Positions 18,423 through 26,946 are shown, counted from the first letter of the stretch. The stretch: DNA of 42,716 nucleotides from Magnetovibrio sp. (GCA_026196495.1 JAPHSY010000016.1:1-42716), one strand, 5' to 3'. A program made the numbers and translations. Notes: a model not told the origin generated them from the sequence alone.

Positions 18423-19166
18423 TCAGGTTTCGCGCAAATAGAGCCCGCCACCATTCAACACCTCATCAGCCAAGGCCGTGTAACTGCCGTCCGCATTGTG
18501 CAAGGTCATGCCGTTGGTCAGTCGCATTGGCGTTTTGATGCCCTTACGCGCCCGCACGATAACACGGTTTGCGTTTTCACCCGCTTTGGGCCAGATGGGG
18601 AAAATCGTGACTTCACCGACATCCCGCCCTAACGCCGCCATCAATTCATCCAGCCGATCCGCGCGTTGAATAATGGTGATGGAACCCTTTCGTTTGCAAA
18701 AGCCCAACGCTGCCTGCACCCAATCAGCCAAATTGGTGTGTGATTCCACATGGGCCAAGCGTTTCGATTGATCGGGAGGATGATGACCACGATCATCTTG
18801 CATAAAAGGCGGATTGGCAAAGACGTGGGTATAGCTTTCAGGTTCAATTTCCGCTGGTGGTTTCTGAATATCGCCTTCAAACACCCGCAAACGACCCTCA
18901 AAGCCATTGGCGTGGATGTTTTTCGCGGCCAATTGGGCCAAATGGGGCTGTAATTCCAGCCCATCAATCCCCAACTCAGGACATCGATAAGCCAGGCACA
19001 ACATGGCGCCACCGACGCCACAGCCCATATCCAACGCCCGCCCGCCGGTGCTACCGCGCACGGATGCGGCCAGCAAAACCGTGTCCACCGCCATGCGGTA
19101 GCCTTCCTTGTATTGGTGGAGCGTCACTTTTCCATTCAAAACAAAGTCTTGGGTTGTATTCGTCAT
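18423..19166 (-). CDS. trmN6: tRNA1(Val) (adenine-N6)-methyltransferase-like protein
   Basis: This 247-aa class I methyltransferase has SAM motif LDMGCGVGGAML and the N6-amino-methylating catalytic motif NPPF at 118-121. The N-terminal layout (LHQYKEGYRMAVDTVLLAA) is characteristic of the YfiC/TrmN6 family, which methylates A37 of tRNA1-Val in E. coli. The alphaproteobacterial branch carries this sequence, but its exact substrate is inferred. It starts 3 nt after the DUF2007 gene stop, so the two are co-translated. Confidence 0.88.
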   Translation of the reverse strand: MTNTTQDFVLNGKVTLHQYKEGYRMAVDTVLLAASVRGSTGGRALDMGCGVGGAMLCLAYRCPELGIDGLELQPHLAQLAAKNIHANGFEGRLRVFEGDIQKPPAEIEPESYTHVFANPPFMQDDRGHHPPDQSKRLAHVESHTNLADWVQAALGFCKRKGSITIIQRADRLDELMAALGRDVGEVTIFPIWPKAGENANRVIVRARKGIKTPMRLTNGMTLHNADGSYTALADEVLNGGGLYLRET

Positions 19167-19169
19167 AAA

Positions 19170-19391
19170 TTATTCATCCCCGGCTGCCAGATGATCGGCC
19201 TCTGCCAATATGGCCTGGGCTGCCACCTTATCGCTCTCATCAATCATAATCCGCCGGGGAATGGCCTGAATTGAGCCATCCATGATGCTCATATGCTCAT
19301 CTAAGACCAAAACCTCGATCCCTGCGCCCTTGAGATGTGCCAAAAGCCACGAAATCAAGACCGGATCATTGGTTCTAACCAGCTCAAACAT
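19170..19391 (-). CDS. DUF2007 small protein
   Basis: This 73-aa protein starts MFELVRTNDPVLISWLLAHL and matches the DUF2007 family (putative signal-transducing or PII-like fold), whose function is unknown. An ATG 15 nt further upstream (19406) is possible but precedes the conserved start. It is first in the minus-strand trio with trmN6 and the small zinc-ribbon gene. It is transcribed divergently from the polyprenyl synthase gene, a gene order frequently kept in alphaproteobacteria. Confidence 0.88.
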   Translation of the reverse strand: MFELVRTNDPVLISWLLAHLKGAGIEVLVLDEHMSIMDGSIQAIPRRIMIDESDKVAAQAILAEADHLAAGDE

Positions 19392-19432
19392 AATGTTTTG
19401 CCTCAAAATTGCTCAAGATTTGTTCTCGGTGC

Positions 19433-19484
19433 TTGACCCGAAGCCATCCGGGCGGTCATATATGCCCCAACAATACTGTATAAT
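19433..19484 (+). promoter_or_regulatory. candidate promoter region for polyprenyl synthase gene
   Basis: TTGACC (19433-19438) is followed after 17 nt by TCATAT. A second, near-consensus -10 (TATAAT, 19479-19484) lies 23 nt downstream without a good -35. Which is used cannot be decided from sequence. Both sit upstream of the TTG start at 19545. Confidence 0.4.
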
Positions 19485-19544
19485 GTTGAGCCGAACACCC
19501 CTTCTTACCCTTGGGGTCGAGCACACACCTGTAGGAGAAGCGCG

Positions 19545-20561
19545 TTGGGCGTTGTCGTAAATCTGGACGAAGAACGCAAGAAGACCTCCCCCTTGGATAA
19601 ATTGGCGACGTTGTTGGAAGACGACCTCAAAGCTGCCAACGAAGCCATTGTGGATCGTATGCATTCCCCCGTTTCTCTGATCCCACAATTGGCCGGACAC
19701 ATCATTGCCGCAGGCGGCAAACGCTTGCGCCCGCTGCTGACCATCGCCACCGCGCGCATGTGCGGCTACACGGGTGATCGTCACATATTGCTGTCGGCCT
19801 GTATTGAATTTATTCACACCGCGACGCTGCTCCACGACGATGTCGTGGACGAAAGCGACCTGCGCCGGGGCGAATCTTCCGCCAACGCCATCTGGGGCAA
19901 CAAACCCAGCGTGTTGGTCGGCGACTTCCTGTTCACCCGTGCTTTTGCCCTGATGGTCGAAGACGGAGATTTGGAAGTTCTGCGCATTTTGTCGCAAGGC
20001 TCCTCCATCCTCGCCGAAGGTGAAGTTCTGCAATTGGTAACCGCCAATGATACGGAAACCAACGAAAGCGCCTATATGGAAGTGATTGAAGCCAAAACGG
20101 CAGAGCTGTTCGCCGCAGCCGCCGAATTGGGCCCCGCAATTGCAGAGCGCCCCAAGACGGAACAAGACGCCTTGCGCGCTTATGGCATGAACCTTGGCAT
20201 CGCATTCCAACTGGTAGACGACGTCTTGGACTTCTCCGCTAAGGAAGAAGCCCTGGGCAAAGCCATTGGTGATGATTTCCGCGAAGGCAAGATCACCCTG
20301 CCGATTGTTTTAGCCTTTGCCCGCGGCAACGATGAAGAACGCACTTTTTGGAAACGCACCATGGAAGAGCTGGACCAAAAAGACGGCGACATCGAACACG
20401 CCATGGAATTGATGAACAATCACGCCGCCCTGACCGATACGGTCGAACGTGCACGCCACTATGGTTCCATCGCCCGGGATTCATTGGGAATATTCCCCGA
20501 AAGCGAGATCAAAACCGCACTGTTGGAGATCATCGACTTTGTGATTGAGCGGGCCTATTAA
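19545..20561 (+). CDS. ispB: polyprenyl diphosphate synthase (octaprenyl/decaprenyl, ubiquinone side chain)
   Basis: This trans-isoprenyl diphosphate synthase of 338 aa condenses isopentenyl units into the long quinone tail. The first aspartate-rich motif DDVVD is at 98-102 after LLHD context, with RRG following. The second, DDVLD, is at 225-229. GGKRLRPLL is the usual substrate-binding block. The start is TTG at 19545 with AGGAG 7 nt upstream; no in-frame ATG lies nearby, so translation may be modest. Chain length (C40 or C50) cannot be read with certainty. Confidence 0.92.
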   Translation: MGVVVNLDEERKKTSPLDKLATLLEDDLKAANEAIVDRMHSPVSLIPQLAGHIIAAGGKRLRPLLTIATARMCGYTGDRHILLSACIEFIHTATLLHDDVVDESDLRRGESSANAIWGNKPSVLVGDFLFTRAFALMVEDGDLEVLRILSQGSSILAEGEVLQLVTANDTETNESAYMEVIEAKTAELFAAAAELGPAIAERPKTEQDALRAYGMNLGIAFQLVDDVLDFSAKEEALGKAIGDDFREGKITLPIVLAFARGNDEERTFWKRTMEELDQKDGDIEHAMELMNNHAALTDTVERARHYGSIARDSLGIFPESEIKTALLEIIDFVIERAY

Positions 20562-20566
20562 GTCCC

Positions 20567-20595
20567 TTGCCACAAAAGAACCCAGGCGCTATATA
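20567..20595 (+). promoter_or_regulatory. sigma-70-type promoter for tRNA-Pro
   Basis: TTGCCA (20567-20572) and TATATA (20590-20595) are separated by exactly 17 nt. The predicted transcription start is about 20 nt before the mature tRNA 5' end. Confidence 0.65.
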
Positions 20596-20623
20596 AGCGC
20601 CTCCAAATGAGCATAAGTACTAT

Positions 20624-20700
20624 CGGAGTGTAGCTCAGCCTGGTAGAGCACTGTCTTCGGGAGGCAGGGGCCGGAGGTTCGAATCCTCTCACTCCGACCA
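20624..20700 (+). tRNA. tRNA-Pro (CGG)
   Basis: This is a 77-nt cloverleaf with encoded CCA. Acceptor strands CGGAGTG and CACTCCG pair fully. The anticodon loop TTCGGGA within stem CTGTC/GGCAG gives anticodon CGG, reading CCG codons. The D-arm TAGCTCAGCCTGG and the GTTCGAATC T-loop are intact. Confidence 0.95.
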
Positions 20701-20731
20701 ATAAAATCAAATACTTAGACGTTTGCAAAAC

Positions 20732-20772
20732 AGTTCCCCTTTGTTCAAATGAACACGGGGGAACTTTTTTTG
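20732..20772 (+). terminator. rho-independent terminator of tRNA-Pro
   Basis: A long hairpin (AGTTCCCC...TGTTC / GAACA...GGGGAACT with a small internal mismatch and AAAT loop) is followed by seven T. The opposite strand also ends in a shorter T-rich stretch, so it may stop queE transcription as well. Confidence 0.88.
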
Positions 20773-20866
20773 TGTCTACTCTTTGTTGTTAAACGTCAAC
20801 TACACGCCTTCCGAACTAGACTTTCCCCCATTCGATAACGGGAACCTCTTCGGAATATGGGGGTCA

Positions 20867-21571
20867 TCAGCGTTTACGTTCGTTTCCCCAAATGATCGCA
20901 TGAAGTTGCGGTAAAATCGTCGGGGAATACCACTGATCACGTGCAATCAAATCAACGAGCCACCGATATCGACCAATCATATGTTCATGAAGAGCCTTTG
21001 TATCCTCTGTAGAGGTCTGTTCGTTTCCAACCTGTAAGTAGAGCGGCAGTGTTGGAAACCGTTTTTCGACAGATTTGGCAAACTCATAATCAATTTCGTC
21101 AAAAACCGGCACTTTCATGGCTATATCTGCAGAACCCGCAGCATTGACGCATGCTTCGATCTGAGACCAATCTGGTGTCTCTTGAGACGATGGAGGCTTT
21201 GGGCTTACAAACAACCAATCCAATTGAGAAAACCAATCACGCGGTATGCTGCCTTGCGTTTCGAGAGAAAAGCTAAAACCTTGTGATTTCCCAAGCTTGA
21301 TCAAAGGCTCAAGATCTTGCATTGCCGGGTTTCCACCGGACAGGGTGATCAAGATTGGCTGCCCACCTGATAATTTTTTGACCTGGTCCAGAATTTCCTC
21401 GGCCGACATGGGCGCCCAGGTTTGACTGTGTTCTGGAAGAGCCGCAAACATGGTGTCACACCACACACAACGATAATCACAGCCCCCCGTCCGCACAAAG
21501 ACAGTTGGCTTGCCGATAAGTGGGCCTTCTCCCTGTACCGTTGGACCGAATATTTCTGAGACCCTAACCAT
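20867..21571 (-). CDS. queE: 7-carboxy-7-deazaguanine synthase
   Basis: QueE is a radical SAM enzyme that contracts 6-carboxy-tetrahydropterin to 7-carboxy-7-deazaguanine in queuosine synthesis. The [4Fe-4S] cysteines are Cys31, Cys35 and Cys38 in the CDYRCVWCD C-x3-C-x2-C motif. IFGPTVQGEGPLIG at the N-terminus and TLSGGNPAMQ are typical of the family. It lies 9 nt downstream of queD. The remaining pathway genes (folE, queC, queF, tgt, queA) are not in this window. Confidence 0.95.
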   Translation of the reverse strand: MVRVSEIFGPTVQGEGPLIGKPTVFVRTGGCDYRCVWCDTMFAALPEHSQTWAPMSAEEILDQVKKLSGGQPILITLSGGNPAMQDLEPLIKLGKSQGFSFSLETQGSIPRDWFSQLDWLFVSPKPPSSQETPDWSQIEACVNAAGSADIAMKVPVFDEIDYEFAKSVEKRFPTLPLYLQVGNEQTSTEDTKALHEHMIGRYRWLVDLIARDQWYSPTILPQLHAIIWGNERKR

Positions 21572-21580
21572 GGCTAGAGA

Positions 21581-22129
21581 TCAGGACTGAATATCGGGGT
21601 TGATGTAATCGGAATAACAATTGGGCGTTTCCCAAACCCGAATTCTGGTCAATACGGCAATACCATCACTACGTTCATGAATGGGCTGCACCAATCTATG
21701 GAACCAATGGGCGGCAAGGCACTCAGCCGTCGGCTGGTGTTGAATGACGTAGAGCTTGCTCGATAGCTGGGTATTGGTGGTTTCACAGTAGCCCCGCGCC
21801 TGGACCTCACTTTGAATATGGCTAACCCAATCGGCAAACTCTTCATGCGTGGGGCAAAACATTTGCAAGAGTTCAACATCAGCAATTGTTGCAATTAAGC
21901 CATGATCACAAGGGGCATCAATGTGGTGCAGCATTTCATCTTTGAGAAATGAAAAATCAATCACCATGTCAGTTTGTTCACCAGTGCGATGTAACTTGGC
22001 ATTGCGCGCACTACACGTCGCTTCGATTTGATAACGATGGCCATGTAGGTGTCGACATTTAGACCCATGGGTCATGACGCGATGCCCCGCATCGATGCCA
22101 ATTTGACGTGTGACGGTATAAGTTTCCAT
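21581..22129 (-). CDS. queD: 6-carboxy-tetrahydropterin synthase (QueD), enlarged form
   Basis: QueD makes 6-carboxy-tetrahydropterin from dihydroneopterin triphosphate, feeding the next enzyme QueE. The zinc histidines are His16 (DAGHRV) plus His29 and His31 (HLHGH); the catalytic cysteine is Cys25 in SKCRHLHGH. The late VWETPNCY carries the pterin-binding Glu. At 182 aa it is about 60 residues longer than E. coli QueD. The extra residues lie mainly in the middle (about 80-140). An alternative would be another PTPS-family enzyme, but the queE partner favours QueD. Confidence 0.9.
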   Translation of the reverse strand: METYTVTRQIGIDAGHRVMTHGSKCRHLHGHRYQIEATCSARNAKLHRTGEQTDMVIDFSFLKDEMLHHIDAPCDHGLIATIADVELLQMFCPTHEEFADWVSHIQSEVQARGYCETTNTQLSSKLYVIQHQPTAECLAAHWFHRLVQPIHERSDGIAVLTRIRVWETPNCYSDYINPDIQS

Positions 22130-22446
22130 TTACTCAGCACTACACATCCTCTCTTCGTAACTTAATGACTAAGACAGGATTTAAATATTTCAAACAACCA
22201 GATGACCAATTTTAGTTAGGCCATTGAGAAAGGCAAAATACGTTTTAGTTACGACAAGTCATGACGTATCCACCAGTGGCGGACATTAATACACCACTAT
22301 AAGCGCCAAGACGAGGGCTGATCAGCAGGTACACAGGAACCAATTGATCCGTATTATAACTCTGGCTTATTCTAGGTTTGAAGCCGGATAAAATATGATT
22401 TCCGACAACCAGTACCCCTGCCCCATTGAACTACCCTGAGAACAAT
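22130..22446. other. 317-bp intergenic region between divergent queD and trxC-like genes
   Basis: This gap should hold the promoters of both the queD-queE and the thioredoxin gene. No convincing -35/-10 pair, RNA gene or preQ1 riboswitch was recognised. An in-frame TTG at 22426 could extend the thioredoxin by 7 codons. Confidence 0.6.
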
Positions 22447-22881
22447 ATGCACGAAACATATCAAACCGCTTGCCCTCACTGTTCAGAGGTAAACCGTTTC
22501 CCTAAGTCCAGTCCACCGGCAAGCATCAAATGCAGGAAATGCGACCACAAGATGTTCAGTGCACATCCCATCGAATTGAACGGCGAAACTTTTCATCACC
22601 ACCTCACGTCCAATGACATTCCAGTTGTCGTCGATTTTTGGGCTGAATGGTGTGCGCCTTGTAAAATGATCGCGCCTGAATTAGCAAAGGCAGCAACCGA
22701 ATTGGAGCCTCATGTTCGATTTGCCAAAGTTGATACGGATGAAGAGCAAAAACTTGCCGGCCAAAATGGCATTCGCGGTTTTCCGACCCTGGTCATATAC
22801 AAAGGTGGTCGAGAGATATCCCGTCACGCAGGTGCCATGTCTGCTGGACAGATCAAAACATGGATCAGAGAATTCCTTTAA
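22447..22881 (+). CDS. trxC: thioredoxin 2 (TrxC type) with N-terminal zinc ribbon
   Basis: The protein has 144 aa. Residues 9-32 hold two CxxC pairs (Cys9/Cys12, Cys29/Cys32), the zinc ribbon of TrxC. The thioredoxin fold follows with active site WCAPC (Cys69, Cys72), the VDTDEE segment and cis-Pro in GFPTLVIY. Cytosolic TrxC reduces protein disulfides and responds to oxidative stress in known cases. The ATG at 22447 matches the family length better than an upstream TTG. It is divergent from queD and convergent with the two-haem cytochrome gene. Confidence 0.93.
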   Translation: MHETYQTACPHCSEVNRFPKSSPPASIKCRKCDHKMFSAHPIELNGETFHHHLTSNDIPVVVDFWAEWCAPCKMIAPELAKAATELEPHVRFAKVDTDEEQKLAGQNGIRGFPTLVIYKGGREISRHAGAMSAGQIKTWIREFL

Positions 22882-22962
22882 TTTCACTCACTCTGAAATT
22901 TCAAGCCCCACTTAGAAAGGCACGCGGCGTGGGCTATCACAAACAGTATATTGGGATACGGT

Positions 22963-23625
22963 CTACAAATTCGAAAGCAGGCGGATATAACTGACCAAGC
23001 CTTCAATCTCTTCTTGGCTGAGAACACCATTCCATGCAGGCATGAATTGACCACGGCCCGTTGCAATTGTATCGAACAATTGTTGATTGCTTAGCAAGTT
23101 GGTTTCATTTGGGTTGGTGTGGTCTGAAGGCGTCATACGCATCAACGTCGTCATGATGCCATCACCGTCACCCTCTTCACCATGGCACACCACACAATAC
23201 TGTTGATAGACTGTCGCCCCAATCTCAGGGTCACCCATAAATTCGTGCTTTGAGCGGCTTAGGAACCGCAAGAAAGCAATCAAAGCATCCACTTGAGGTT
23301 CCGTGAAGACATCAACCCATCCCGGCATGGCATCGCTGAGAAGATTGTGACGATCACGACCCGTTATGGTTTGGCGCCCTTGTCCTGAAATAATTTTCTT
23401 TAAAATCGTGTCACTGCGCGAACGTATGGTGGTTGTCAGGTCTGCCGGGGAAATTTGCATTTGCTTAGCAAGAGGACCATCTCCATGCCCCTCTGTACCG
23501 TGACACAGCTGACAGTAAGAAACATAGAGCCTGCGGCCTTCATACGCCGCAGGCGGAGACGCCACAGCTTCTGAAGCCAATGTCAACAAGCCCAGTAGCA
23601 CAGAAACAATCGAAATAGATTTCAT
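22963..23625 (-). CDS. periplasmic cytochrome c with two class I haem domains
   Basis: A signal peptide (residues 1-22, cleavage near AVA/SPP) is followed by two similar cytochrome c domains. Haem sites are CQLCH at 38-42 and CVVCH at 144-148. Likely axial methionines are Met100 (AMPGW) and Met195 (FMPAW). The tandem layout suits an electron carrier between the respiratory chain and a periplasmic or terminal partner; which one is unknown. AGAGGAG upstream supports the start. The gene is divergent from the secreted HExxH gene at 23756. Confidence 0.88.
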   Translation of the reverse strand: MKSISIVSVLLGLLTLASEAVASPPAAYEGRRLYVSYCQLCHGTEGHGDGPLAKQMQISPADLTTTIRSRSDTILKKIISGQGRQTITGRDRHNLLSDAMPGWVDVFTEPQVDALIAFLRFLSRSKHEFMGDPEIGATVYQQYCVVCHGEEGDGDGIMTTLMRMTPSDHTNPNETNLLSNQQLFDTIATGRGQFMPAWNGVLSQEEIEGLVSYIRLLSNL

Positions 23626-23755
23626 TCAATCGACTCCTCTTACACAGTGGCTAACATATTGATCGCACACCTCTCATATAACAAGCCAAAGCACACTTAA
23701 CATCCCCCTATGATTGCACTATGATTTTTTCAAATGACTATGGGGGCAAAATCAG

Positions 23756-24235
23756 ATGAATTCTATTTCTTTTATACGTAATCTATTTCTGTTGAGCTTG
23801 GTGGTTAGCCTTCTGACTGTTTTTTTGGGGGCCAATCCAGCTCAAGCCGCAGAAAAGGACTGTGGCAAAGAATTAAATCAAGAATACAAGGCTTTTCTCA
23901 AGAAATTGAGGGCCCAAAACTTTAAAACAGGCGCGGCATCAGGGTCAGGAAAAGCTGCAAAAGCAATGACCAAGTGGCTGCAAAAGGTTCACAAAGAAGT
24001 AGTTGCCCACGAAAATGCCCACAAGAAAGCCTCCGGAAAATGGGGTGGAACGATTAAGTACAAGAATTACACGTGGTGGAATATCCCCTATGCCGTTGCG
24101 GGATGCCATATCCCCAAACACGGCAGACCTCTTGAAGTGTCGTTAAAAGCTGCACTGGCCCCGAAAGAACCCTCTAAATGGGACCTTGAAAACGCCAAGA
24201 AAATTAGGGCACTACTGAAGAAAAAGAAAAAGTGA
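23756..24235 (+). CDS. small secreted basic protein with HExxH motif
   Basis: The protein has 159 aa. A signal peptide covers residues 1-31 (hydrophobic core 10-25, AQA/AEK cleavage). The mature part is very basic and ends in a KKKKK tail. His85-Glu86-Asn87-Ala88-His89 matches the HExxH zinc metallopeptidase pattern and resembles the VxAHExAH helix of SprA-like proteins. Two cysteines (36 and 117) may form a disulfide. No family is assigned with certainty and proteolytic activity is not shown. It lies 90 nt upstream of the TPR-B12-radical SAM gene on the same strand. Confidence 0.75.
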   Translation: MNSISFIRNLFLLSLVVSLLTVFLGANPAQAAEKDCGKELNQEYKAFLKKLRAQNFKTGAASGSGKAAKAMTKWLQKVHKEVVAHENAHKKASGKWGGTIKYKNYTWWNIPYAVAGCHIPKHGRPLEVSLKAALAPKEPSKWDLENAKKIRALLKKKKK

Positions 24236-24325
24236 TTAATTTAAATATGCTCAAACATTGACGTTAATGAGTGTAATTGGCATGCTCAAGCACTCACAAA
24301 CCCCTCAATCGCAGAGCACAATTTT

Positions 24326-26935
24326 ATGGCTGTAAATCACGCCTTTTCCCCGACAAAGCCTGCTGTGCAGGCTTCTGAAACGCGCATTGATCTATCTATG
24401 CTTGATGAAGCCTTAGATCACTTTAGCAACGGCGACAGCAAAAAAGCATCACTCAGCTGCTGGCGAGTAGTGGGACCAGCACGCACCCAAGGGGGAAAAC
24501 CACGCAAAAAACCGAACAAAGATGATCAGGCTTATATCTATTTTGTACTCGCACGTGCCTTTTTAACCAAAGGTGACTTTGCCAACGCTCAAAGCACAGC
24601 AAGTCGTTCTCTTGCTTTGTCTAAAAACAATGCTTATGCCCATATTATTTTAGCAACGGCACAAGAAAAACTTGATGATTTGGATGCTGCATTAAGTGCT
24701 GCTGAACGTGCCGTTGCCATGGCACCAACGTTGTTTGAAGCTTATGAAGCCTTAGCCCAGGTTCAGCTCACACGGGGATATCCCGAAGCGGCCTTAAGCA
24801 CAGCCTCACGGGTACAGGAAATCTACCCCAATGGTGCCCGCCCGTTCGCATTTAAGGCACGCATTCTTCGCCAATTAGGGCAACATGAAGAAGCCCTAAA
24901 AGAGTGTAATCAGGCCATCAAGTTACAATCACCACCATCAGCTCAACTGTGGTGCACGATGGGTCATATTCATCAAGATGTTGGTGCATTTGAAGACGCA
25001 TTGAGCTGTTATGACAAAGCCTTAAGTCTAGCTCCTCAACTGCTCAGTGCATGGCATGGAAGAATCAACACCATCGCCACCCAAGGAAAGCGCAAAGAAG
25101 CACAGGCCTTATACCGTAAAGCCGTTGAAACGATACCGGAATACCAGGACCAACACTTCGATTTTATTCACCCACTATTTGAAGACAAAGACCTGCCAAC
25201 ACGCGAAGCTCTGCAAAACATGAAGCTTGAGCCCAAGCAGTCTGTCATTGTAAATGCCATCGCATCGTTCCCATCCCTTCCTTTGGGACCCGCACTAATC
25301 AAATCCAGCGTTGAAAAGCAAAGTGACTTCCAGGTTACAGGAATTGATCTCAACCCCACCTGGTACGACAGCGTGGTTCGTTCACAACGTGATAAATCTG
25401 CAGCATTTCACTACGAAGACAGTGATCAATTCGTTCGGGCAGCGGAAGCTTTCACATCCGGTGGCGACGACTTCTTTGACGATGACAAACACGATCCTTT
25501 GGCCGAAACATTTTCGCGATATCAAGGCCTATTCAGCGACAGGTATAACGACCAATGCCAACATATATTTGAAAGCAATGGCCCAACGCCTTGGTATGTG
25601 GATCAATTTGCCAGACACATCCTTTCCAAATCACCCTTAGTCGTTGCCCTGTCGGTCATGTTTACCGAACAATTTTGGTTTGCCGCCCTGTTGGCACGCA
25701 CAATCAAAATTATCCGACCCGATGTCATCACTGTCTTTGGCGGTGGCTTCTTTAACGAAGTTAACCTTCAAGACTTCCTGACCCGTGATTACGTCGATCA
25801 TGTGATTTTGCACGAAGGTGAACTTGGCTTCTTGGAACTGCTGCAAACCCTGGATAAGGGCGATGAAGCTTTTTCTATGGTGACAGGCTTAGCGCGTTTT
25901 AATCCGCAAACAGGTAATATTGACGTTGGGCAAAGCCTGATTAAGATGAATTACGAAGAACAGCCTTTTGCTGACTTCAGTGACTATGATCTAGATGCTT
26001 ACTACACCCCGACACCCGTGGTGCCGCTTATCAGTTCACGTGGGTGCTATTGGCGCCGTTGTACATTTTGCGATCATTTCGCCAGTTATGCCGGGACCTA
26101 CAAAACGCAATCCATTATCCGCTGCGTCGATGAAATTGAGTACCACGTCAAAACCAATGGTGCAAAACACTTCACCTTTGTTGATGAAATGATTTCCGCA
26201 AAGCGGTTTAAAAAAATTGGTGAAGAAATCTTAGCCCGCGGCCTCGACATACGTTACTTCGCCCTAGCCAAACCCACACCCGATTTCACCCAAGACATCT
26301 TGGACTTGATGTATGAGTCTGGGTGTCGATGTGTATACTGGGGACTTGAATCAGGGTCTGAACGATTGTTGGCGTTGATGGACAAAGGCAACACTGTCGA
26401 AAGTTCATCCAACACCTTGATTCGTGCCAACGCAGCCAACATCCGAAATCACCTGTTCATGATCATTGGCTTCCCTTCGGAAACACGCGAAGAGCTGGAC
26501 GAAACAATCGCATTTTTATATGACCATGCGAACGTCATTGATAAAGTTCTCGCGGGTGGTTACGTGTTGAAAAAAGGCACCCCCATTCACGACGAAGAGG
26601 AACGGTTTGGGCTTAAGAAAATTTATGCCCAGCGTTCGTTGTGCAATAGCAAAGTTTTGCGTTACGAAAGTGCAAAAGGCCTTCCCAGCAATCTGATCCA
26701 CCCGATGGCAGATTACCTGCAAATCAACGTCTTTGACCAACTCTGCCCACGCGGCAGCTATTTTGGTACGCCACGCACACACATCATCATTACCTATGGC
26801 AACGATGATCTTGAAACGCTTAAGTGTAACAAACCCCGCCCGGGCCTTGAAGAAGTTGCCCATGTCTTAGACAACATCAAACCTGGCGATACTTTTTTAC
26901 CGACACAAACCATGGTGCCGATCTGGACCGACTAG
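24326..26935 (+). CDS. TPR repeat / B12-binding-like / radical SAM protein
   Basis: The protein has 869 aa. Residues about 25-285 are tetratricopeptide repeats (for example YDKALSLAPQLLSAWHG). Residues about 305-520 look like a cobalamin-binding Rossmann domain (VVALSVMF...VITVFGGGFF), without the DxHxxG cobalt-ligand motif. The radical SAM core starts near 565 with Cys574, Cys579 and Cys582 in GCYWRRCTFCD, a C-x4-C-x2-C spacing, and continues with FTFVDEMIS, YWGLESGSERLL and IIGFPSETREELDE. Class B radical SAM enzymes methylate or rearrange unreactive carbons. TPR repeats suggest a protein or peptide substrate or partner. The substrate is unknown. Confidence 0.85.
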   Translation: MAVNHAFSPTKPAVQASETRIDLSMLDEALDHFSNGDSKKASLSCWRVVGPARTQGGKPRKKPNKDDQAYIYFVLARAFLTKGDFANAQSTASRSLALSKNNAYAHIILATAQEKLDDLDAALSAAERAVAMAPTLFEAYEALAQVQLTRGYPEAALSTASRVQEIYPNGARPFAFKARILRQLGQHEEALKECNQAIKLQSPPSAQLWCTMGHIHQDVGAFEDALSCYDKALSLAPQLLSAWHGRINTIATQGKRKEAQALYRKAVETIPEYQDQHFDFIHPLFEDKDLPTREALQNMKLEPKQSVIVNAIASFPSLPLGPALIKSSVEKQSDFQVTGIDLNPTWYDSVVRSQRDKSAAFHYEDSDQFVRAAEAFTSGGDDFFDDDKHDPLAETFSRYQGLFSDRYNDQCQHIFESNGPTPWYVDQFARHILSKSPLVVALSVMFTEQFWFAALLARTIKIIRPDVITVFGGGFFNEVNLQDFLTRDYVDHVILHEGELGFLELLQTLDKGDEAFSMVTGLARFNPQTGNIDVGQSLIKMNYEEQPFADFSDYDLDAYYTPTPVVPLISSRGCYWRRCTFCDHFASYAGTYKTQSIIRCVDEIEYHVKTNGAKHFTFVDEMISAKRFKKIGEEILARGLDIRYFALAKPTPDFTQDILDLMYESGCRCVYWGLESGSERLLALMDKGNTVESSSNTLIRANAANIRNHLFMIIGFPSETREELDETIAFLYDHANVIDKVLAGGYVLKKGTPIHDEEERFGLKKIYAQRSLCNSKVLRYESAKGLPSNLIHPMADYLQINVFDQLCPRGSYFGTPRTHIIITYGNDDLETLKCNKPRPGLEEVAHVLDNIKPGDTFLPTQTMVPIWTD

Positions 26936-26946
26936 TTTTAAATTGG

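Noticed and set aside
19413-20210. Open frame of 265 codons on the minus strand
   Set aside because: It is antisense to the polyprenyl synthase gene, which has clear motifs; the minus-strand product is Gly/Gln/Phe-rich and unrecognisable.
20600-22130. tRNA-Pro followed by the queD-queE pair as an integrated island
   Set aside because: No integrase, direct repeat of the tRNA 3' end or composition shift was seen; the tRNA has its own terminator.
22130-22300. Possible preQ1 riboswitch upstream of queD
   Set aside because: No preQ1-I or preQ1-II core (short hairpin with A-rich tail pairing back) could be found in the minus-strand leader.
22903-22938. Hairpin AGCCCCAC/GTGGGCT between the convergent trxC and cytochrome genes
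   Set aside because: The stem is short with a bulge, the loop is long and no T-run follows on either strand, so a terminator call is not supported.
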